Source: Schistocerca nitens
Taxonomy: Eukaryota; Arthropoda; Insecta; Orthoptera; Acrididae
Direction of reading: 5' to 3'
Length of the DNA stretch: 64,000 nt
Assembly: GCF_023898315.1 (NCBI RefSeq)
Contig: NC_064619.1
Span: 501,304,594-501,368,593, forward strand
The notes under the pieces were generated by a model, which saw only the letters and a program-made list of their open reading frames with translations, made no database searches and was not told where the DNA came from. The position numbers and the translations under genes were made by a program. This document shows, piece by piece, positions 21,396-30,238 of the stretch (the stretch's first letter is position 1; the number at the start of each line of letters is the position of its first letter).

Positions 21396-22508
21396 CACTG
21401 AAGAGCGAAAGAAACCGGTGCACTTGCCTAATATCGTATAGGGCTCCCGCGAGGACGCAATTGTGCCGCTACCCGACGTGGGATGGACTCGACTAACACC
21501 ATGAATCCTGCAGGGCTGTCCATAAATCCGCAAGATACGAGGGGGTGAAGATCTCTTTTCAGCGTCACGTAGCAAGGCATCCCAGACATGCTCAATAATG
21601 TTCATGTCTGGGGAGTCTGCTGGCCAGCGGAAGTGTTTAAACTCAGAAGTGTGTTCCTGGAGCCACTCTGTATCAATTCTACCCAAGTCCGTCGCATTGC
21701 ACAATAAACATGAATGGATGCAGGTGATCAGACAGGATGCTTACGTACGTGTCACCTTTCACAGGCGTATCTAGACGTTTCAGGGGTCCCATATCACGCC
21801 AACTGCACACACCTTAAACCATTACAGTGCCTCTATAAGCTTCAACAGTCCCCTGCAGATACGCAGGGTCCATGGATTCATGAGGTTGTCTCCATCCCCT
21901 CGATACAATTTGGAACGAGACTCGTCTAACCAGGCAACATGTCTCCAGTCATCAACAGTCTAATGTCGATGTTGACGGACCCAGGTGAGACGGTAAGCTT
22001 TGTGTCGTGCAGTCATCAAGGGTACACGAGGAGGCCTTCGGCTCCGAAAGCCCATATCGATGAAGTTTCGTTGAGTGGTTCACACGCTGACACTTGTTGA
22101 TAGCGCAGCTTTTAAATCTGCAGTAATTTGCTGAAGGGTAGCACATCTGTCAGTCGTCGTTGGCCCCAATCTTGCAGGATCTTTTCCCGGCCACAGCGAT
22201 GTCTGAGATCTGATGTTTTTACCGGATTCCTGATATTCACGGTACACTCGTGAAATGGTCGTGTGGAAAAATCCTGCTTCATCGCTACCTCGGAGATTTG
22301 CGTCCCATCACTCTTGCGCCAACTATAAAAGCATGTTCAAACTCATTTAAATCTTGATAATCTGCCACTGTAGTAGTAGTAACCGATCTAACAACTGCGC
22401 CAGACACTTGTATATAGGCGTTGCCGACCGCAGCGCCGTACTGTGCCTGTTTACATATCTCTGTATTTGAATACGCATCCCTAGACCAGTTTCTTTGGCG
22501 CTTCAGTG
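21396..22508 (-). mobile_element. Tc1-like transposon, degenerate
   Basis: TIRs start cactgaag and continue cg..aaagaaac. TA flanks lie at 21394-21395 and 22509-22510. Length is 1113 bp. The minus-strand transposase remnant includes FIDMGFRSRRPPRVPLMTAR, HVAWLDESRSKLY (first catalytic Asp kept) and EWLQEHTSEFKHF with PADSPDMNIIEHVWDAL. In-frame stops and shifts inactivate it. Confidence 0.85.
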
Positions 22509-22653
22509 TATAGCACATCGTCGTGAACTCCTTATAGTACCTCTGGTGGCAGTCTTGTAAATTTTCGTTTTAATTTACGTCGTATCCAGGACGCTCAAAT
22601 GTATTGCCATGTCATTAGCAGAACTTAGAAACATGCAGCGCAGTTTATCTTGT

Positions 22654-22924
22654 GAAATGAAATGAAATTAAGGCCCATGCGTTTTTAGAGAGCGTAGGGG
22701 AACGATACGGGAAACCCGCACCGCCGCACTAGGCAAGGTCCTAATGGAGGTGGTTTGCCGTTGCCTTCCTCCGACCGCAATGGGGATGAATGATGATGAT
22801 GAAGCCGGCACAACAACACCCAGTCATCTCGAGGCAGGTGAAAATCCCAGATCCCGCCGGGAATCGAACCCGGGACAGAATGCTCGGGAAGCGAGCACGC
22901 TACCGCGACACCACGAATGGCAGA
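22654..22924 (-). mobile_element. SINE with alternative tRNA head, TSD cagtttatcttgt
   Basis: The minus strand shows the head cgcggtagcgtgctcgcttc and B-box gggttcgattcccgg, as in the 18334 SINE. The 3' body is different (cgtatcgttcccctacgctc, ending in (ATTTC)n). The 13-bp TSD is at 22641-22653 and 22925-22937. Confidence 0.9.
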
Positions 22925-23199
22925 CAGTTTATCTTGTACTGAACAGCTTTAATTATTTTACTTGGGTTTGTTGAGCCATACTGCCTACAGCTTGGTACAA
23001 ACATAAATTTGTATACAGAGGGAACCAAAACTCCACCGATGACTTGGAAATAAGACGAATCAGCAAATGATACCACCTGAGTTACGTGAGGATGAAACAT
23101 TATCATTACGAACAAAATAATCGTCACGAATGATCTCGTCATCTGCGGAAAGTCTCAGATCGCAAGTAATGGAGATACGAGAGCGAATCGAAGAGCGGC

Positions 23200-23440
23200 A
23201 GGCCCACGTTTGGAACAGCCGGCGGGACCGCTCTCTCCCGGCGCTGCTCTGCGCTGCTCTTCCCGGCAGCAGACGAGAGCGAAGACGAGTCGACGAACCC
23301 GCTAAGTGGGGCGGCCGGTCGCGGTCGCGCCCACACGCGCCTACGCCGCTGACCTTGGCGGCTCTCGCTTTCCACCTGCCGGCCGCCAGCTGGAGCGCGA
23401 CACACGCACCGGCCACACCGGTTCCGGGGTGCTCGCTCAG
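23200..23440. promoter_or_regulatory. GC- and CpG-rich island, possible promoter (speculative)
   Basis: About 240 bp of clearly GC-rich, CpG-dense sequence in an AT-rich neighbourhood, 7 kb upstream of the first recognised host exon on the same strand. It could hold a promoter or unseen first exon of that gene, but it could also be part of an unrecognised repeat. The open frames across it (both strands) show no domain. Confidence 0.25.
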
Positions 23441-23485
23441 CCAGCGACGAACTCAAAATATATCAGCTTATTATATTAGTGCATA

Positions 23486-24882
23486 CACCACTGGCCATTA
23501 AAATTGCTACACCACGAAGATGACGTGCTACAGACGCGAAATTTAACCGACGGGATGAAGATGCTGTGATATGCAAATGATAAGCTTTTCAGAGCATTCA
23601 CACAAGGTTGGCGCCGGTGGCGACACCTACAACAGGAGGAAAGTTTCCAACCGATTTCTCGTACACAAACAGCAGTTGACCAGCGTTGCCTGGTGAAAAG
23701 TTGTTGTGATGCCTCGTGTAAGGAGGAGAAATGCGTACCATCACGTTTCCGACGTTGATAAAGGTCCGATTGTAGCCTATTGCGATTGCAGTTTATCGTA
23801 TCGCGACATTGCTGCTCGCGTTGGTCGAGATCCAATGACTGTTAGCAGAATATGGAATCGGTGGGTTCAGGAGGGTAATACGGAACGCCGTGCTGGATCC
23901 CAACGGCCTCCTATCAATAGCAGTCGAGATGACAGGCATCTTATCCGCATGGCTGTAGCGGATCGTGCAGCCACGTCTAGGTCCCTGAGTCGACAGATGG
24001 GGACGTTTGCAAGACAACAACTATCTGCACGAACAGTTCGACGACGTTTGCAGCAGCATGGACTATCAGCTCGGACACCATGGCTGCGGTTACCCTTGAC
24101 GCTTCATCACAGACAGGAGCGCCTGCAAAGGTGTAATCAACGACGAAGCTGGGTGCACGAATGGCAAAACGTCATTTTTTCGGATGAATCCAGGTTCTGT
24201 TTACAGCATCATGATGGTCGCATCCGTGTTTCGCGACATCGCGGTGACGCACATTGGAAGCGTGTATTCGTCATCGCCATACTGACGTATCACCCGGCGT
24301 GATGGTATGGGGTGCCATTTGTTATACGTCTCTGTCACCTCTTGCTCGCATCGACGGCACTTTGAACAGTGGACGTTACATTTCAGATGTGTTACGACCC
24401 GTGGCTCTACCCTTCATTCGATTCCTGCGAAACCCTATATTTCAGCACGATGATGCACGACCGCATGTTGCTGGTCCTGTACGGGCCTTTCTGGATACAG
24501 AAAATGTTCGACTGCTGGCCTGGCAAGGACATTCTCCAGATCTCTCAGCAACTGAAAACGTCTGGTCAATTGTGGCCGAGCAATTGGCTGGTCACAATAC
24601 GCCAGTCACTACTCTTGGTGAACTGTGGTATAGTGTTGAAGCTGCATGGGCAGCTGTACCTGTACACGCCATCTAAGCTCTGTTTGACTCAATGCCCAAG
24701 CGTATCAAGGCCGTTATTATGGCATGAGATGGTTGTTCTGGGTACTGATTTCTCAGGATCTAATCCCCAAATTGCGTGAAAACGTATTCACATGTCAGTT
24801 CTAGTATAATATATTTGTCCAATGAATACCCGTTTATCATCTGCATTTCTTCTTGGTGTAGCAATTTTAATGACCAGTACTG
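23486..24882 (+). mobile_element. Tc1-like transposon, family II copy 1
   Basis: Ends are cac.actgg.cattaaaatt in inverted orientation, with TA flanks at 23484-23485 and 24883-24884. Length is 1397 bp. Two further copies of this family lie at 32942-34307 (minus) and 57061-58443 (plus). Confidence 0.94.
23709..24722 (+). pseudogene. Tc1-like transposase, frameshifted
   Basis: Start ATG at 23709 (MPRVRRRNAYHHVSD). Helix-turn-helix segments include SLSYRDIAARVGRDPMTVS and SARTVRRRLQQHGLS. The first catalytic box VIFSDESRFCLQ is intact. A one-base deletion near 24246 (after the GRIRV block) shifts the frame. The second frame (24254 on) carries QHDDARPHVAG and HSPDLSATENVWS with 34 residues between the second Asp and the Glu. 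A stop at 24674-24676 follows. Nonfunctional. Confidence 0.9.
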
Positions 24883-25269
24883 TATTATTTTCTTCTCGAA
24901 TGGATCAACTAAGGACCAACTTCAAGTTTCAGTTCTTTGTTCCCTGGTCTCTTCCTCTCTTCCTGGACCCTGTCATCTGTTCACTACTTCTTCCTGACTT
25001 TTGACCACTTCATACCATCATTTTTTTTCATTCTTTTACCTTGGAATCCTTCCATATTCAATACTTTTTCCGTAAATTCTGTCATTTCTTCAGCTTTAAC
25101 AGTTTTTATTTCTAAATCCTATTTTACTTCATGGATCCAACTTGTTGTTCACTTCTTATACAACAAGTATTTGAAGACCTATTTGGTGAATCTACTGCCT
25201 TGCATTCTATATAAATGTCCAGATACACAGACTCATAAACAGCATTCCAGGGGGTGTTTATCATCAGGA

Positions 25270-25530
25270 TAACACTATCCAACATACCGCTGCTGTAATT
25301 CAGCATGCTCTACAGTGTGTCAACATGTGGCCTTTACGTGCTCAATTATCGGATCTGTCTGCAATCGAGCAGGTATGGTACATCATCGGATAACGACTCC
25401 AGCGTCATCCACAAATAACATTAACCGTGCTTGTACTGACCGACCAAGTGCTACAGGCATAACTACACACCACAAACTGACGTCCAGCACCTGTACAATA
25501 CAATACATGAGCGTTTGTATGCTTACATTT
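25270..25530 (+). pseudogene. Tc1-like transposase C-terminal remnant
   Basis: The plus frame reads HQDNTIQHTAAVIQHALQCV, then LSDLSAIEQVWYIIG. This is the second catalytic Asp and the Glu box of a Tc1 enzyme, separated by 32 residues as in the 10195/61552 family. It runs on with stops. No TIRs identified, so this is an isolated fragment. Confidence 0.65.
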
Positions 25531-25547
25531 AACATTCTGTCGGGTTC

Positions 25548-25748
25548 AAAAAATGGTTCAAATGGCTCTGAGCACTATGGGACTTAACAGCGGAGGTCAT
25601 CAGTCCCCTAGAACTTAGAACTACTTAAATCTAACTAACCTAAGGACATCACACACATCCATGCCCGAGGCAGGATTCGAACCTGCGACCGTAGCGGTCG
25701 CGTGGTTCCAGACTGAAGCGCCTAGAACCGCTCGGCCACTCCGGCCAG
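25548..25748 (-). mobile_element. tRNA-derived SINE, TSD ctgtcgggttc
   Basis: Full-length minus copy with B-box gattcgaacctgcgacc and the common tail. The 11-bp TSD lies at 25537-25547 and 25749-25759. Confidence 0.94.
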
Positions 25749-25759
25749 CTGTCGGGTTC

Positions 25760-26205
25760 CACCGGTTAATAATGTACCAGCATTTCGCATTTTCAATGGC
25801 ATATTTCGCGCTTACATCGATCATACGTTACCTGGACAAAAGTATTCCCGTAATATCATTACTCTACATTAATTACTTTTTGGTGTTGCAATTTTTTTCC
25901 GTCTGTGTATCTATATGCCACTGCAAGCACCCACAACTCTCTTTTGTTATTATCATGTTGCCTATGCGAGATGTATATTGGTAATAGCATAATTGTCGCT
26001 CAGTCATCTCTCAGTACATGTTCTTCAAAATTTTTGTAAGAGGGTTCGTGAGAAATACGTCGTCTTCCTTTCAAGAATTCCGACTGAATTCACCGAGCAT
26101 TTTTGTTGGACTTAGTTTGAGTTAAACCGAGCTGTTACGATTCTAGCAGTACGTACCTGTATTTGTTAGATGCCGATTGCTGTGCCTACTTCGTACGGAC
26201 GCTGC
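25760..26205. other. Unannotated spacer
   Basis: Nothing recognised. Confidence 0.4.
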
Positions 26206-26217
26206 AACAATACCTCA

Positions 26218-26408
26218 GCCGGCCGAAGTGGCCGTGCGGTTAAAGGCGCTGCAGTCTGGAACCGCAAGACCGCTACGGTCGCAGGTTCGAATCCTGCCTC
26301 GGGCATGGATGTGTGTGATGTCCTTAGGTTAGTTAGGTTTAACTAGTTCTAAGTTCTAGGGGACTAATGACCTCAGCAGTTGAGTCCCATAGTGCTCAGA
26401 GCCATTTG
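26218..26408 (+). mobile_element. tRNA-derived SINE, TSD aacaatacctca
   Basis: Full-length plus copy: head gccgtgcggttaaaggcgct, B-box ggttcgaatcctgcc, tail gctcagagccatttg. The 12-bp TSD lies at 26206-26217 and 26409-26420. Confidence 0.95.
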
Positions 26409-26637
26409 AACAATACCTCACAGTTGATCACACTAGTGATTTCTATTAGAGTTCACCGCGCTTTTCCAGGACGCTTTCAACAAACGTAAGTCTTCCATTG
26501 GTGTCCATTGCCATCAGAAATATTCCTTCAGTCTCGAACAGAATGACCTCTTCCAAGCCAACCAGCATAAATTGCGAAAACATCGGTCCCACGAAACGCA
26601 ACACGCAGTTTTGCCACATGACCTCCAGAAAGTCGTG

Positions 26638-26927
26638 CAGACTCTGCAAGAGAGACGCTCAGTTGCTCAGTACGGGCTTTTGTTGAAGTTTCGAGAACAT
26701 ATCTTCACCGAGGAGTCAAGCAGTATATTGCTCCCTCCTACGTATATCTCGCGAAGAGACCATGAGGTTAAAATCAGAGAGATTAGAGCCCACACAGAGG
26801 CATACCGACAATCTTTCTTTCCACGAACAATACGATACTGGAATAGAAGGGAGAACCCACAGAGGTACTCAAAGTACCCTCCGCCACACACCGTCAGGTG
26901 GCTTGCGAAGTATAGATGTAGATGCAG
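26638..26927 (+). mobile_element. Jockey-like LINE, 3' end only
   Basis: An open frame reads LQERRSVAQYGLLLKFREHI, SSSILLPPTYISRRDHE and FFPRTIRYWNRRE, the C-terminal end of the same LINE family as at 1-1104, followed by its tagatgtagatgcag tail. A strongly 5'-truncated copy. Confidence 0.85.
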
Positions 26928-27039
26928 AATCGTGGCAGTCAAGTACGTGCAGTGTTTCTTAACTTCTGGAAATCATGTGACTACGTATATTATCGACATT
27001 ACGATCGCATGTGATATCAAGCGAAATTTATTATTGCGT

Positions 27040-27360
27040 TAATGATTTCTTGGTAGGGCAGGCACAACATGGTATCATGGATGGAGTCATCCACAAATGT
27101 AGAAGTCACTTCAGGCATGGCCCAGGGAAGTGTGTTAGGACCCTTACCGTTCATGTTGTATGGTAACTATCGTGCTGAAAATGTTAATAGTAACAGACTT
27201 TTCACAGATGATGCAGTTACTTACAATCAACCACCGACTGGCGAAAGCTTCACAGATATGCAACCAGATCGTGATTATTTTTCAGAGTGGCACCGTGATA
27301 TGCAGTTTGCTTGAAACGTTTAGAAATTTAAAATTGTAATCTTTACAAGTCAAAAAAATG
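27040..27360 (+). mobile_element. Jockey-like LINE, reverse transcriptase piece
   Basis: The plus frame at 27069-27314 reads VTSGMAQGSVLGPLPFMLYG and RLFTDDAVTY, the palm motifs of a LINE reverse transcriptase (FADD box changed to FTDD). It ends where the next element begins. Confidence 0.75.
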
Positions 27361-27407
27361 GTTTCGAATGAAAAACAGCCCACAGTTGCACTAATTATGT
27401 TTATAAT

Positions 27408-27462
27408 AAATCTTGACCATGGTTTCAACTATAGTAATATAGCCTCCTTCAGAAGTCCTAAA
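27408..27462 (-). ncRNA. Hammerhead-like motif, left arm
   Basis: Minus strand: CUGAAGG (27446-27452, one change from CUGANGA), stem II ggcuau/auaguu (6 bp with G-U), GAAA (27423-27426), palindromic CCAUGG (27417-27422), UC. The A-to-G change in the core suggests decay. Confidence 0.5.
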
Positions 27463-27581
27463 AAGTGATCAACCTAACAATTAGACCAGCAATACAATCT
27501 ACACATAAACTTCTAAAATTACGTATGTGGTAACATATTACTTACATAAACTTCTAAGAATGAAAAACGTCTTAGCCCAGC

Positions 27582-27797
27582 GGGGCTATAGCCATAAGAT
27601 ATAAAGAACATACGCCGTCGAGGATAGGTACGAATAACAATGGGTCAACGTTTGCCGAACACATCATTGAAGGACATACGCCCCAACCTGTTAATAACAC
27701 AGAGCTATTGTGTAAAGAAGGCAAAGGTATGAAATTAGATTTACTGGAGGAGGTGCAGATATATAAACCCAAAATGTGTGCAATAGGAATTTACTGA
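27582..27797 (+). pseudogene. Penelope GIY-YIG endonuclease C-terminus
   Basis: An open stretch ends at the TGA at 27795-27797. It reads AIRYKEHTPSRIGTNNNGST, FAEHIIEGHTP, NNTELLCKEGKGMKLDLLEE and VQIYK. This is the R.xEH, S.FA.H....H, KG..L..LE..EI pattern of Penelope-type endonucleases. The GIY-YIG motif itself would lie upstream and is missing. Without the start and reverse transcriptase it cannot be autonomous. Confidence 0.8.
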
Positions 27798-27970
27798 ATG
27801 ATCAGTGTTATTTGAAAAGTTCCAGCTTCCTTGAAAGTTTTCAGCCCGTATTGGGCATAGGAGATAGGCACTAGTAGTGACTCGATTGTGCCATAGTGTT
27901 GTATGATTATTTGAGATAAACTACTGTTTTAGGACAATGCTCCAGTTGGAAATTGTCATAAAGGGGCATG

Positions 27971-28174
27971 TTCAAAAATGTTCAAATGGTTCTGAGCATT
28001 GTGGGACTTAACATCTGAGGTCATCAGTCCCTTAGAACTTAGAACTACTTAAACCTACCTAACCTAAGGACATCACACACGTCCATTCCCGAGGCAGGAT
28101 TCTAACCTGCGACCGTAGCGGTCACGCGGTTCCAGACTGAAGCGCCTAGAACCGCTTGGCCACTCCGGCCGCCC
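27971..28174 (-). mobile_element. tRNA-derived SINE inside the Penelope-like element
   Basis: Full-length minus copy with some mutations. The 11-bp TSD aaag(g/a)ggcatg at 27960-27970 and 28175-28185 has one mismatch. Confidence 0.9.
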
Positions 28175-28907
28175 AAAGAGGCATGAGCTGTTATTATATT
28201 AACGGCAGTTTGTGCTGAGATAGTTATGTTAATGTGCCTTTCATTGTCTTGGGCCATGTTACCGCACTTACGCACTAGACTGCTATTCGTAGAACTATTC
28301 TCATTCATTAGTAGTGTGCCTATGTACAACGATTAAGGTCGGCTGGTAGAACTAGCCCTATAAGCTGTCAGAGCGTATGATGTAAGCTGAGTTTTATTTG
28401 CATATAATAGCCTCGTTTGTGAATTATGCTTCAAATAGTGATGCAAACTTTGTTATATGAATTTGTTAATGTTTGACCACTTCAATGATCGTATACAACA
28501 GCATTTTAACTATTGAACAGTCATATTAATAAGTATATGGTCCTTCAGTTGCACTTGTAGGCTTTTGATTAATATTTTATCGTAGATATCGACTAGGTTC
28601 CTGATAAACGGTGCGTTGTAGCTCAATGTGTGGAGCGCCATCTGTGGCGAGCGGGATTTAGCACATTTGACGACCGTGCGCCTAGCATAACAGATGTAGT
28701 GGCGGAGGACACACGGTGCCATATGTAGTTTTACTTATGAAGTTTACTATTGAAGTTATTTTATCTTATTGCTCGTGACGCGGCCGCTGGGATAAGACGT
28801 TTTTCATTTTTAAAAGCTTATGTAAGTAATATGTTATCACATACGCAAATTTAGAAGTTTATGTATAGATTTTATTACTGGTCTAAATGTTATTTTGATC
28901 ACTTTTT

Positions 28908-28962
28908 AGGACTTCTGAAGAAGGCTATATTACTACAGTTGAAACCATGGTCAACTTTTTGT
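28908..28962 (+). ncRNA. Hammerhead-like motif, right arm
   Basis: CUGAAGA at 28915-28921, stem II ggcu/aguu, GAAA at 28941-28944, palindromic CCAUGG at 28945-28950, then UC, so the cleavage triplet would be GUC. Flanking ggacuu and aacuuuu can pair as stem I with one mismatch. All core residues are present. Confidence 0.6.
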
Positions 28963-29039
28963 ATAAACACAATTAGTGCAACTATGGGCTGTTTTTCATT
29001 CGAAACAATTTCGTAACGGTTGCTGGTGTTGCTGCCATG

Positions 29040-30185
29040 ATGAAAATAATAAAAAAATGGTATCTTATGACTATAATCTCATTGAGAAACAACTGGACTC
29101 AGTAAACTCTCGCAAATATATGAGTGTCGCAATTTTAGGGATATGAAATGTGATGATAATATTTGGTACATGGTAAATCTAGTGACAGATTTCGGTTCAT
29201 TAATGGGATACTAGGAAAATGTAATGTCTACAAAAGAGTTTTCGTACCAAACACTCATGCCATCTGTTGTGTCGACAAGTGGTGCCGACACAGTGTTTTG
29301 AGGGGGCCGAAATGCACGCTAAAAGCGCACGAAGGATGGCGTGAAGTCTGAAACAGGAGACGTAATGAATGTTATAAATAAAAGTACGTAGCTTCTTGAA
29401 TACTTAACTTTAATCCATCCTTTGTATACATAGTTCTTGATGAGACATCTGGAGATTGTGGCGATACAAGTGAGACTCTTTAGATACAAGCTATCTAAGG
29501 CTAATGGCGCCTTGCTAGGTCGTAGACATGGACTTAGCTGAAGGCTATTCTAACTGTCTCTCGGCAAATGAGAGAAAGGCTTCGTCAGTGTAGTCGCTAG
29601 CAACGTCGTCGTACAACTGGGGCGAGTGCTAGTCCGTCTCTCGAGACCTGCCGTGTGGTGGCGCTCGGTCTGCGATCACTGCCAGTGGCGACACGCGGGT
29701 CCGACATGTACTAATGGACCGCGGCCGATTTAAAGCTACCACCTAGCAAGTGTGGTGTCTGGCGGTGACACCACACCATCCACCCTAGAATATCGTTCAA
29801 GCGTGTGTGACCCATATATAACAGGGATATTGAAAGTTATGAAGAAGGGTAGTACGAATGGTCACTGGTTTGTTTAATCCATGGGAGAGTGTCTTGGAGA
29901 TGTTGAAACCTGGCAGGGACTTGAAGCTAATTGCAGATTATCACGGAAACCCACTTACAAAGTTTCAAGGAATATCTTTAATAAGAAATCTAAGAATATA
30001 CTACAAAATTCTAAGTGCCACTTCCCTAGGGACAGCTAAAACTACTTACAGGGCGCTCGGAGACGTTTCAGCCATCATTCTTGCCCGTGCTCTAGACGTG
30101 AATGGAACGGGAAGAAGCTTTAATGTGTACCCTGTGCCATGCTCTTCATAGTGGTTTGCAAACAAGAAGATGTGGAAATGGTCTT
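29040..30185 (+). mobile_element. Jockey-like LINE, degenerate, split by a solo LTR
   Basis: GKSSDRFRFINGILGKCN (29172 on) matches the GKA..RLRFIGR segment of the local LINE family. After the LTR at 29265-29775 the frame resumes with LEYRSSVCDPYITGILKV. The copy runs to gtggtttgcaaacaagaag near 30165, the family 3' end, about 55 bp before the splice acceptor of the first recognised host exon. Confidence 0.7.
29265..29775. mobile_element. Solo LTR, TSD ccatc
   Basis: 511 bp beginning tgttgtgtcgac and ending gacaccaca, i.e. TG...CA. It is flanked by the 5-bp duplication ccatc (29260-29264, 29776-29780), as expected of LTR-retrotransposon integration. The second copy is at 41827-42291. No internal coding region present, consistent with LTR-LTR recombination. 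Transcriptional orientation is not settled. Confidence 0.88.
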
Positions 30186-30238
30186 GGTCTGCGCCATTCT
30201 GCACGAGAGAGTTAAAGTACTTTTTTTGTGTTTTGCAG

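Larger units (their letters stand above)
27361..29006 (+). mobile_element. Penelope-like element with inverted hammerhead arms
   Basis: Arms at 27361-27583 and 28786-29006 are inverted copies (shared gtttcgaatgaaaaacagcc and, further in, aacttct and taagacgtttttcattt). Between them lie a GIY-YIG endonuclease C-terminus at 27582-27797, noncoding sequence and a nested SINE (27971-28174). The reverse transcriptase is missing, so the copy is 5'-truncated. Both arms carry a hammerhead-like core. Orientation is that of the endonuclease. Confidence 0.75.

Noticed and set aside
23130-23501. 123-codon frame over the GC-rich island
   Set aside because: It runs across the left end of the Tc1 element at 23486, and antisense frames are equally open.
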